The translations under genes were made by a program, and so were the position numbers. The notes below the pieces were generated by a model. That model saw only the letters and a list, made by a program, of their open reading frames with translations. It was not told the DNA's origin and made no database searches. Positions 25,079-52,033 of a stretch of DNA of 64,000 nucleotides are shown here, one piece after another. The DNA comes from Dioscorea cayenensis subsp. rotundata (lineage: Eukaryota; Streptophyta; Magnoliopsida; Dioscoreales; Dioscoreaceae), in contig NC_052489.1 in the NCBI RefSeq assembly GCF_009730915.1, forward strand, positions 2,073,622 through 2,137,621. The letters are read 5' to 3'. Position 1 is the stretch's first letter. Each line of letters begins with the position of its first letter.

Positions 25079-26950
25079 ACTCTCGAAAACTCCTAAACTA
25101 GGAAAATTATGGTAAGGTGACACGATTCATAAATAGCACGTTCACCATCTCCTCTGCCTTCGAGAAGGCCATGCATTTGGTTGAGGAATGTGGGCCCATA
25201 AGCCTTTTTAGCAAATATGGACTATGTACAATTCGTTGTCCTACTAAGTCACAATAAATCAGCTCTTATGCCACCATAGTACGGAATTGTTAATGGATCA
25301 TATATAATTACTAACCTTCCAACTCCACTATTAGAAATGGGGCATCTTGGTAGCACTAGAACTATCGGCGAGCTGGTGTCCTTTAAAAGCAAGAGTTCGT
25401 CACGCTTGATTTTTCATAAATATTAATCCATGTTCATCCAATGTCCTTCCTTTTGATTATCATTGATCTCAACATGAGTATGCATAGATTTCTTGTCTAC
25501 CTAGATTATTCTGATACTCCACTTCGTTATAAGACTATGCCTCAAGCAAGTGACTAAGCCATTTATTATGTCCAAGCCCATTACATTTGGGAGTGACCAA
25601 GTCTTGTTTTGGATTCAAGCCCGTTTCTATTACTAGTATCATTAGCTTACATATTGGGCTCAATCTAGTGGGCTTGAGCAATTTGGGGATTATTTTTCTT
25701 CCAATTCATCTAAGGGGTTAAAGGGTTTAAGGTGTAAGTCTATTGCACACAATGGCCCTCTAGCGGGTCCACCACACTAAAAAAATCTCTTGCTATTTTT
25801 TTTTTTTAAAGATAAGCAGCTGGGTCACTAAAAAAATAAAGGTGTGCTCTCCTTTACTATCTTCACTAGCCACTCTTACCACCCATCAGAGTGAGCAACC
25901 AAAGAAATCATCGTCTTGATGATAGAAAAAAGTTGGTTCCTTGCTCATAGCTCACCCCTTGTTTCATTAAAAAGATTATAGTTGATTCTTTAAAAGCCAA
26001 TGAGCTCAAATAGATTTCAGAAGGAGAAGTTTACAATAACTATCAAATATAACCCTGACTTCTTATGCACATCTTTAAATGTTAGAAAGAGCTCCCTCCA
26101 ATCTTTCACTTGGTCAAAGTGCTTTCGGATATAGGATTAAAAGAGTGTTCTAATTAATTAAACTTGTTTTCTGATTTCTCATTTTATTGTAATAATACCC
26201 AACCATCTATTATATTTTTGTATGTATTCTATTTTTGATCTGTATATTCTTATCTCTAGCCATTAAACTCTTGTACTTGTACTTGCTTTTCTCTAATATA
26301 TTTTGATGATTTATCAAACTCACTAAAAAAAACTAAAAATCGATTCCTATTTTTAACAAACAATTTATTTTAATAAAATAAAATAATGCAAAGGGATGTT
26401 TTCCTTAATACAAATTTAAACTATACTTTTTAATTGTAATATGGGAATCCGTGAAGTGAATATCTCAATTTGTAAATTAATGCCTGATTTTCTATATTAA
26501 AAACATCATATCTATAGTAGTGAATTTTAATAAAACATTAAGTAACTAAGTCAAAGTAACAAAAAAAAAATCTATTATTTTTATTTTATTTATTGTATTT
26601 TTTTGGCTCATTCTCTTTGTTCCAGCCCAGCCCAGCCTACTTCAGTAATTTATTTCAGCCCATCAAATAAAACACTAAAAAAAAATGTACATAAATAATA
26701 ACAAAAACAAAATGCAAAATTTGTTTACTTTTTAAAAATTGTTACCGTTTAATAAATATCAAACAAAATCATAAAAAAAAGATTTAGTTTCTTTCCTTAG
26801 TATAATAAACCAGTAACAACGAATTATAAATAATAATAATAATAATTACTTTCCAAATTTATTTTAAATCTTTTTCAAACGCTCAATAAAATATTAGCAA
26901 AATTAAAAAAAAAATAATCATTTTATTTCTATTTTTATTTTAAAAAAAAA
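25079..26950. other. Intergenic sequence upstream of SEC6
   Basis: No gene is recognised. It is AT-rich with a few C-rich patches (for example around 25130-25400) that do not form a conserved frame. Confidence 0.5.
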
Positions 26951-27081
26951 AATTATAAAAGCCAGGGATGGCTTCATTCTCACCTGGTCTCTTTCTTCTT
27001 CTTCTTCTTCTTCTTCTTCTTCTTCTTCTTCCTTTCATCGTCTGGTGCGAAGGCTCTCCCGAGAGGAAAGCACTACGATCG
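26951..27081 (+). promoter_or_regulatory. SEC6 core promoter and (CTT)n 5' leader
   Basis: A TATA-like AATTATAAAAGCC spans 26951-26963, and a (CTT)n tract follows at about 26994-27031. An ATG at 26968 is in frame with SEC6 and would add 38 residues with a long Leu run, but it lies only a few bases after the TATA box. A normal transcription start would fall downstream of it. The (CTT)n tract is therefore probably 5' leader. Confidence 0.55.
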
Positions 27082-43751
<16,670 letters not shown>

Positions 43752-44889
43752 TCCCGGTTTTGTAAGTTCTATATCTGTTTGTAACTAGATGGTATTTAAC
43801 TGGTATTGTATTCCTTAATTTACCCTAGAAAAAAAAAAGAGAATAGAAACCATATTCTTTGATTTTGTGGAAACTAAACTTAATGAGGGGCTCCTTGTTG
43901 CTATAATGTGTTGTTTGTGGTATTATCATTGTATTAATTTGTTTATTGTTATCATCTGTCTGCACTGTAAAAATTTTACTAGTGCTCATTTACAGTGATG
44001 GTTTTCATTTCTGTTGTTTACTGGTCTTGATCAATGTGATTTGTAGATTTTTAATATATAATAAAATATCATTCTAATAATTATTTTAAATTTTTTTTCA
44101 AAAATAATTTTTAGGATAAATTGGAGGTGATTGGTAGTTGTGGAAGACTCCAAACTAAACACATCCTCAGTAACAATAAAAATTATTGTATCAACTTCAA
44201 GTATTCATGTAGCAATTTCTTTTCATTGTTTGTTTTGGATTATTTCATGCAAGAATTACTCATTGAGATATTGAAATATATTAGTGAAGACTAATATATT
44301 CACTGCTCTTATTTTATAGTTTTTTTATTTTTTTTAATGAATAAATAGCATTATTCTTGTGCTTATTGTAAGTACATAATCGATGCAGTGTGTTGGAGGC
44401 TAATGAAAACAAAAAATAAAAGTTTTTAAAAATTCAAAAAAAATTGTCCAGTTTTAAGAATTTTTTTTTCAATACCACATTTTAAAAAAAAATCTAAAAT
44501 TAACGTTAGATTTATAAGAATCATGAGATACAAAATATGAACTATAAATTGAATGTTTTAGTTGTGTTTGAAGTTGACATTTTGGAAGAATACATTCTAA
44601 ATTTTTTTTTTTTTATTTTTTTATAAATCTTAGAGTTTATTTATATGTCTTGAAATTTTTATTTCTTCATATCTTGAAAAATGGGCGTAAATCTTGATTA
44701 TATTCTTTATCATAACTTCCTCTGCAATTACATTTTGCTTCGCTATTTTAAATATAATTTATAAAATATTTATAATCAGACACATCTTTAAATCTCCACA
44801 TACAAATTTGCGGTAATGTATAAATACTTAATTTCATTAATTTCGATTTTCATCGGAAAATTATTACTATAAACAATTAAAAATACGAG
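43752..44889. other. SEC6 3' UTR and intergenic sequence
   Basis: The SEC6 3' untranslated region followed by AT-rich spacer. No gene is seen. Confidence 0.6.
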
Positions 44890-45225
44890 AAATTTTTTTA
44901 ATAAGTCACTAAACTTTAGTTTCATTTTTCACCTTTCATCATCAAACTTCAATTTATATCAATTTGGTCATTCAACTTTTAATTTAATTTTCATGGGGTA
45001 AATCAAAGAATTTCTGCCCCAAATAAATGATGCTTGACTTAATAATGTGTTATAGGGAAAACTGACTCAGATTTTCAGACAATTATATAATTAATTGGGG
45101 GTTAAAATCTTTGATTTATTACCGATAAATCAAATTAAACTTGAGTGACTAAATTAATATAAAAATTCAGTTATTAAAATAAAAATAAGTGAAAGTTTAG
45201 TGAGCCCGCAAAAATTACCCAAAAT
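44890..45225. mobile_element. Foldback MITE-like element
   Basis: The left end (AATAAGTCACTAAACTTTAG) is mirrored by the right end (AAAGTTTAGTGAGCCCGC). The interior carries TCAAACTTCAATTTATATC, related to the 24.7-kb element. Non-coding. Confidence 0.5.
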
Positions 45226-45780
45226 TTTAATAGTCTTGTTATTATGATTTGCCCAAGTGAGTGTGGAACAGGTGTCTCTGTTATATATATATATATATAA
45301 AGATGTAAATAAGTAAAGAGCGGTCAGAGGGCAGCCCTTGAAAAGTGTCCTGTGCTGTGTGTGCTCAGACTCCGAGAGTGGGTGTTGCTCCAGTCTATTC
45401 CTATTAATTATCAAACATACATCTTCTAATAACTTACCAACCCTTTGCATTAATTTCCATTCATACCCTTCTTCAATGTCCATGAAAAGGGCATTTACAT
45501 GAACACATCATCAAACTAGCTCATTCTAATAAATAATAATCCCTGCTTTAAATAGTAAAATTATTCACCCTTAAGGACATTTTGGTAATTTCATCTTGGT
45601 ACACAGGGTCATTTAAGTCAGTAGACACCACTCCATTAAGCACCATGCAAGTAAACAAGTAGGGTACCTTGGAATTAATGGAGAGCAAGGATGAGAGAAG
45701 AAAACACTCACAAGATTCAAGATTCAAAGACAAAGTAGATAGGAAATAGAGAAAGTGAAATAAAGAAAGGTTAAAAAGAG
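45226..45780. promoter_or_regulatory. Upstream region of the PROPEP-like gene
   Basis: Non-coding sequence with a short (TA)n tract (45282-45297). I could not identify a confident TATA box or transcription start. Bases 45660-45780 are purine-rich and probably leader. Confidence 0.3.
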
Positions 45781-46192
45781 ATGGAGGAAGGAGTGAAGTT
45801 GGAGAAGAAGAAGAAGAGAGATGATGGTGATGATGATATTGATGGGGGATATGCTCATCCATGCTTATCTTTGTTTCACTGCAGCATCTTCAAAGCTTTT
45901 CTTGGATGTTTAGGTTTCTTACATCCTCATGATGAACCTCTTCTTCCCAACTCAATCTTCAAATGCAGCAACTCAAGATGAAAACTATGGTGTCATCACT
46001 ACCACTGTACATACACTACTCTCTCCCTTATTAACAGTTCTTGAATAATTATATATATAAATATATGTATGATTTAATGTTTGAAATGGTGTGGTATTTT
46101 TGCAGGAAAATGTGACAGTGATCCAGGGGTTGGCAAGAAGGATGCCAAGAAGGCCAGCACCAGACCCAGGGAGAGGTGGCCAGATCAACTAG
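45781..46192 (+). CDS. PROPEP-like precursor of a Pep danger peptide
   Basis: Plant Pep peptides are cut from the C terminus of small cytosolic PROPEP proteins on damage and are sensed by PEPR receptor kinases, which work with SERK co-receptors. The first frame (ATG 45781) is Lys/Asp-rich, then has an amphipathic stretch IFKAFLGCLGFLHPHDEP resembling the conserved PROPEP segment. The last exon (46106-46192, acceptor TTTGCAG) encodes LARRMPRRPAPDPGRGGQIN then stop. GRGGQIN matches the Pep ending GRPGQHN at five of seven positions. No signal peptide is present, as expected. The first frame hits TGA at 45979-45981 before the donor at 46007. The last part of that exon (TQDENYGVITTT) is open one base out of register and joins exon 2 in phase 0. 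Either one base is off near 45940-45957, or a 55-nt intron (45914-45968) is spliced. The total is about 85 to 103 residues. Confidence 0.75.
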
Positions 46193-46432
46193 ATTAATTA
46201 CTTCAACAAAGATACTGAAGACTAGGAGTTGTTTATGTTTTTACTGTATCAGTTATTATGGTTTTGTTGAATGTTGGGAATTGATTTCCAATCTAAAAAC
46301 AGTTTCTATAGTTGTGTAGATGATCTTCTTGTAAATTTTGTGTTGTTGCTTGTTGTAACTTTGTAATATTTCATGGAATGATTTGCCTCCTTCAGCTTAT
46401 TTACTTTTTTTTTTTTTTTAATTTATTTTAGC

Positions 46433-46700
46433 TTTAATTACCTGATTGGTCCCTCTATTATAGTGAAAGTGTCCTTTCAGTCCCCATATTATTTTTTGTC
46501 CTTCTGGGATTTTTTTATTTTACCATTTAATGAAATATAAGTCTTTTTATGAGACCTTCTACGACAAAACGATATAAGAGTGAAGGACTCAGATTTCACT
46601 AAATAAGAAAAATAGAGTGATTTCGGAAAAGACAAAAAAATAATAGTGGGATTGAAAGCAAGACTTTCACTATAATAGAAAGACTAATCTGGTAATTAAA
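46433..46700. mobile_element. Foldback MITE, about 268 bp
   Basis: The left terminus TTTAATTACCTGATTGGTCC and the following CTATTATAGTGAAAG are mirrored by the right terminus, whose complement reads TTTAATTACCAGATTAGTC and CTATTATAGTGAAAG. It lies in the 3' flank of the PROPEP-like gene. Non-coding. Confidence 0.75.
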
Positions 46701-47110
46701 CCTTTTATTTTATATTGACTTCTAAAAAAACAGTATACCCTTGTGTGTGTATATATCATCATAAAAATCATATTTTCCCCTGGATGAGATGACAATATAT
46801 ATATATATATATCCTCTCAAAATTCAAACCCAATACATGGGAAATGTGAATAATATATATAAATTTGCTCAAATTTACAGTATCATGCATCCTTCTAACA
46901 CTTGAAGTTCCAATGTTTGACCCCAAATCAGTGAACAAATGTACATTATTCAAGTTATCATGTTTCATGTTCAAATGCATACCTAATGGAATCACTGTTT
47001 GGCAAAGAAACAAAACATTCTAAAGAGAAATAAATAAATAACAATCTCACACATTACTGGTAACATGGTTGTAGATGAACATTCTTTCAACGTATAACCA
47101 TTAAAACGTT
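46701..47110. other. Intergenic and 3' UTR sequence
   Basis: Lies between convergent genes (PROPEP-like on plus, plastid-like protein on minus). It has a (TA)n tract at 46794-46812. No gene is seen. Confidence 0.5.
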
Positions 47111-49271
47111 TCAAACAGACAGCTTCTTCTTTCGTCGATCACCAAAGAAGTTCAATGCCCACCGGGAAAACTTCATGACATTTATTAAAACACTGAAAAC
47201 AATACGGCCTTTTGCGATCCCCTCTCGCATGTTCTTCGCTGTTTTAGCCACAATTGGACTGTCCATCCTGTTGTTAGAGTCATCTTGCAACTGCATTGAT
47301 ACTGAACAAGTGAAAATAAAGTGAAAAAATAGACTCAATTCATAATGCATTGTATTCGCGCGACATAGATATAGACATTATCAAACCTGTTGGTGTCATG
47401 GAAGTGAAATAGTGTAGTCTATCTTCGGCAGTACGAATAACTCGGGTTGAGCTTCTAACTGCATCTGTTATTTCCTGGCTGCAGAATCAGAATGTCCACA
47501 GGGATCATACAACACAAACACAAAAGCACAATGCAAGCCACTAAACTGTGTTCTGGTCTGTTTAAGGTCAGTAATAGGAAGAACTGAATTAATCTGATTA
47601 AGATTATTATTCATAAAAAATATTGTATCAATAATAAAAAGTTGGGTGAAATTGTGAAACTCTAAATCTAGCAGCTTATAAAGAGACAATGGAGCTCAAC
47701 AAGGTACTCAAAAACTCCAAGTCAGAAGAAATACCTTGAGTCAAGACATTCTTTTTTAATGAACCATCTCATCTCATCTGGTATTGGAAATGTATTTGTG
47801 CATAAAAAGAGCTAATCGATTAATTTTGTTAATTAATAGAGAACACTTCTAAATTTAATGGAGCTCAACAAGGTACTCAAAAACTCCAAGTCAGAAGAAA
47901 TACCTTGAGTCAAGACATTCTTTTTTAATGAACCATCTCATCTCATCTGGTATTGGAAATGTATTTGTGCATAAAAAGAGCTAATCGATTAATTTTGTTA
48001 ATTAATAGAGAACACTTCTAAATTTAATGGGGGAAAACTTAAAGCTGAAGCAAATTTTCGTTGTTTGATAGCTAAGGATATTCAAGCACGAAAAGTATAA
48101 ACATCGAAATATCTCAGTTTATGCTTCACAAAGCCTATACCATCTCAAAGACAAACAATAAGTAAAAGAAGGAGGGAAAATAGAAACCAACCCCAAGTCA
48201 CTGAGCTCCATAGTTAAGTCAGTAATCTCCATCCCAGACAATCTCACTGCAGCCATGGCATCTGGTAGCTCCTCCGCGGTGACATTGAGCAACTTATCAA
48301 GTGACTCTGCTGCCTCCTTGACAGCCTATCCTTTTCGGAAAAATACAAAGGTGGAGAAACAGAGCTTTCATTAGTCATAGAAGCATTCAGATAAAGAGTT
48401 TAAACCCAAATTCTCAAAAACCACTCACCAGAAGGGATGGAATTGCTGAGAAGAATAGCCATGCTGTAGATATGGCAGCCTGCAACAAATGACAATCCAG
48501 CAAGTACATTATTATCTAAAAAAACATTTCATTTATCACAATATAGAATTAGAAAAGCCACAATCCTTCTTCTTTCATCTGCTGACACTCAGAAATGCTT
48601 AACATAAAATTGAAACTTGAATCAACTAGAGCGTTTCATTTCAGAAATCATACTAAATGCCAAATGAAATGCCCCCCAAAACTTCAAGCAATCAAGCAAG
48701 TACATGATAACTTTCCAATTCTTAAATAAAAATTGAATTTTTAATCAAAACTGAAAAAAAAAATCAGAAGATTTATCCATTCATTTATTCAACTTCAGGA
48801 TCCAAGCAAAGACATTTCCTCTGATACTCGTCATCAAAACAAAAACTAAATCTCCAAATGTTAGACAATCCTCAACAGCAGCAAAAACACAAAGACGTGA
48901 TATCAAATACGAACTCTATTCACCACAAAACTAACAAGTCATTTAGCGCTAACTATCAAATCAAAAGCCACAAAAAATCAAAACTTTGAGAGCTCACCGA
49001 GCAAGCAATTAGATTGAGGAGGTAAATATGCCGGAGATCAAGGCTCCACTTGGAGTTAAGAAGAGAAGACGAGGGAGGAGACCCAACAGCAGAGGTAAGA
49101 GCAAGCGGATCGAAAGACAGAGAGGAGAAGGGTCGAACAGGAAGTGATTGATTGGTTCTAAGGGCTGAGCATGGAAATCTAGCCCTAGTGATCCGATGGT
49201 TGTTGAGAATCACGCAAGGTGTTCGATGGAATGCCGCAGTGAAAAGACCGAGGAAATGGAAACCGAGACAT
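47111..49271 (-). CDS. Putative plastid-targeted membrane protein of unknown function
   Basis: Minus-strand exons: exon 1 ending at 48998, then 48429-48479, 48192-48325, 47387-47478 and 47111-47301 (TGA 47111-47113). All junction phases agree. Exon 1 is Ser/Arg/Pro-rich (RARFPCSALRTNQSLPVRPF), like a transit peptide. A hydrophobic segment spans exons 1 and 2 (LNLIACS then AAISTAWLFFSAIPSLL). A helical region follows (LLNVTAEELPDAMAAVRLSG, then QEITDAVRSSTRVIRTAEDR) and a basic tail ends it. This layout fits a plant plastid family with a DUF948-like helical region, recalled rather than searched. The start is unresolved: the open frame has no ATG. The nearby ATG (49269-49271, MSRFPFPRSF) is in another frame and stops after 28 codons, so a one-base error, a non-AUG start or an unseen upstream exon is needed. 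Intron 3 holds a perfect tandem duplication. Confidence 0.65.
47691..48028. repeat. Perfect 169-bp tandem duplication
   Basis: Two adjacent copies (about 47691-47859 and 47860-48028) start with GAGCTCAACAAGGTACTC and end with CTTCTAAATTTAAT, with no difference found by eye. It lies in an intron of the plastid-like gene. Confidence 0.92.
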
Positions 49272-49351
49272 CGATCGTGCCTAACAAAGCCCCATCTCAG
49301 CACTCTCAAGGAAGACGATGAAAAAACAAACTCTTTTTTTGGGTTTTTCAC

Positions 49352-50933
49352 ATTTACCCCCTCGTTTATTATTATAATTTTTTTTAACTTTAATTATATA
49401 TTTTGTTTTCACTTTAATTTCACTGTTAAGACTAACATAATAACGTAAAATTACTAAATTAGTTGTGGCTAATTTTAGTGAAATGTTGTGGGGGTATATA
49501 AAAGTAAATATAATTTTCATTAAAAATGCAAATGTGTAATATTGTATAGATACATATATACATAAATTTAGGTTATAGTACTATTTACACAATTAGAGTT
49601 GTGTTGTCATTTATGTAAGTGCAAAACATGTGTTTTTGTTTAAAAAAAAAAACCAAAGAATTTTTTTTTAAGAAAATCTAATTTCAGTTGAACATTTAAT
49701 AGAAATTATTTATTTATTTATTATAAATTATTACATGAGATAGTTCAAATATAAAGTATTAGAGAAATTTTCTATTTTTGAGTTTTCACCTAAAAAAAAT
49801 TTTATATTAAAAAAGACTGATTTGGATATTTTTGTACTTTTCATAATATATATATACAAACACATTTGAACTCCTATCTTCTATGAACGTCAGTATATAG
49901 ACAAACATATTTGAGCTCCTGTCTTTTTATGAACGCCAGTAAAATTTAAAAATCTATAAACATCTGCGAGACCCAGTTGGATTAACATCCAACAACACCC
50001 CTTCTTCCCGATCGTTTTTAATCCTAATTTCACCTATCCCTCTCAGTCACTTTTTTTCTTTTAGCTTTTCATTCATCATTATCTTTGAATGTCTATGTAT
50101 ATCCAAAGATGATATTTAGTGTATATATATATATATATTGACTACACAACCTCTAAACCAATTATATGGAGCAAAATGTTGATAGCGTTGTGTTTTTATT
50201 ACTTACACAATGATTCTAAGTTTGAAATTATTTATTTAAGCGATCTAAACCTTTACCGTTTGGATTAACCTCGGAGTAAAATATCTTTTACATAAATTAA
50301 CAAAATTATTATATATTTTATTAATTCCATATCATCATCAACTAGTTTCTAATTCTTTTTAATATCGAATATTGACATAATAAATACTTCATTAAATTGA
50401 TAAATTTTCTTGAGTTATATATGCAATATCAAAATTTGTTAATTTAGAGATTACAAACATCTATTGTTGCTGCTGCCAATTTAACCCTCACATCTGCAAA
50501 CATATATAAAATAACTGAAAGAGAAACCAACAACCACACATCAACAGCAAAACCAGTGAAACTTGCCAATGCTCCTGTCAATTAATTAAACAAAAGAGAG
50601 AGAGAGAGAAAGGGATTAATATATATATATATATATATAGTTCGTTTATAATTTGCAAATAGCTAGCTTTAAATTTGTCTGCTGCTCCTGCATCTGCATG
50701 TGTATTAATTTCTTTTTTGTTTAAGCTGTATGTGATCACTTTGAATATGATAACTGTGACTTTGCATTTAAAGTACATAAACAAGTGATCAATGATGGTA
50801 TTGTTTCTATATAATAAATAGAGAAGAAGATGCAGAAAAGAGATTGTGTATAATTGTTGTTTAATTTCTTATTACAAATCAAGTCATGGCATGATTAGTA
50901 ACATGCACATGCACATAGATTAATTTCTAAAAT

Positions 50934-50971
<38 letters not shown>

Positions 50972-51218
50972 TGACTTGACTCACTATACTTTGGATCATA
51001 TATATAAAGATCTCATCATTCATCAAAGAACAAAACCAATTAATTGAATGATGCATGCATGCTGTAAGAAAGGAATCATAAAATACCACTTTATATATGA
51101 ATTCATATTAGAAAAGTAAAAGAAGAATAACTTTCATAGAGACACAGAGAAGTTAAAGCTAAGAATAATTAAGCAACAGTATCATGCACTAGAGCTGTAA
51201 CTATTCTTTCATCATCCT
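49352..51218. other. Intergenic sequence between two minus-strand genes
   Basis: AT-rich spacer. The right part (about 50900-51218) is probably the 3' UTR of the NF-YB gene. It has (TA)n, (CA)n and (GA)n microsatellites at 50136-50147, 50620-50639 and 50937-50971. No gene is seen. Confidence 0.5.
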
Positions 51219-51891
51219 TCACCACTGAACTCTATGAACATCACCATCACCATCACCATCACCATCACCATCTTCATCTCCACCTCCTCCATGTCCCATG
51301 AACCCTTGTGTAAGACCAGCACCACCACCACTCATCCCTGCATGCATGCCAATATAATTATTAGGGTTAGGGTTTGGATTTAGGTTTAGGGTTTAAGGTT
51401 AATTTGAAGCACGCAGCACCTTTTCCAGTATAACCAGTGAACTTCTCATGATGAGTAGCAGGTGAGTGATGATATTCATAATTACCTTGTCTTGCCATGG
51501 AGCTCTTCTCATCTTCAGTTTCTCTATACTTGTTGAGATATATCTTGAGAGGGCTTACATAGTTTTCAAACCCTAATATTGTCATGGCCCAAAGAAGGTC
51601 ATCACCATTAATGGTTTTTCTCTTTTCTCTTTGACACTTGTCGGAGGCTTCACCGGTGATGAAGCTAATGAACTCAGAAACACATTCTTGCACTGTCTCT
51701 TTAGCTTCTTTCGATATCTTGGCGTTGCCGGGGAGAGACTTCTTCATGATACGGCTGACATTGGCTATGGGAAGGAACCTGTCTTGTTCTTTCGAGCCGT
51801 TGTCCAACGAGTTTCCGGCCACGGCACTTGACTCTGTGTCTGATGGTGGGCTTCCTACCGGACTTGATTGCTGAATTCTTCTTCCTTTCAT
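51219..51891 (-). CDS. NF-YB transcription factor subunit (non-LEC1 type)
   Basis: NF-YB pairs with NF-YC through histone folds and recruits NF-YA or other partners to CCAAT-type promoters. There are two coding exons: 51420-51891 (ATG at 51889-51891) and 51219-51337 (TGA 51219-51221), with split codon G|GG, giving 196 aa. The histone-fold domain covers about residues 37-122, with [13 protein letters not shown] at the DNA-binding start and [20 protein letters not shown] and [12 protein letters not shown] in the core. The position that is Asp in LEC1 is Lys here (KISKEAKE), so it is not LEC1-type. Exon 2 is Gly-rich, reads [19 protein letters not shown], then has a Gly-Asp run and ends VHRVQW. 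Reading through the intron instead gives a 174-aa form with a stop at 51367-51369. The splice sites (AAAG|gtgctg and TGCATGCAG) and the in-frame continuation favour splicing. Confidence 0.92.
51361..51398. repeat. Telomere-like repeat in the NF-YB intron
   Basis: Degenerate TTAGGGTT and TTTAGGGTTT units sit between the 3' end of exon 1 and the exon 2 acceptor. On the gene strand they read AAACCCTAA, the plant telo-box core. If read through they would be translated as LNPKPKSKP. Confidence 0.75.
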
Positions 51892-51999
51892 CAATGAATC
51901 ACTTAATTCTCAAGAGATTACAAAAATTTAAACTATATATCTCTATATATTGCAAAGAAAGAAAGAAGACAAGAGAAGAGTACTATTAAGCTTAACAAT

Positions 52000-52033
<34 letters not shown>

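Noticed and set aside
49152..49448. Plus-strand 98-residue frame over the plastid-like gene.
   Set aside because: Antisense shadow of exon 1 of the minus-strand gene, which has consistent splicing downstream.
51631..51874. Plus-strand frames over the NF-YB gene.
   Set aside because: Antisense shadows of the NF-YB histone-fold exon.
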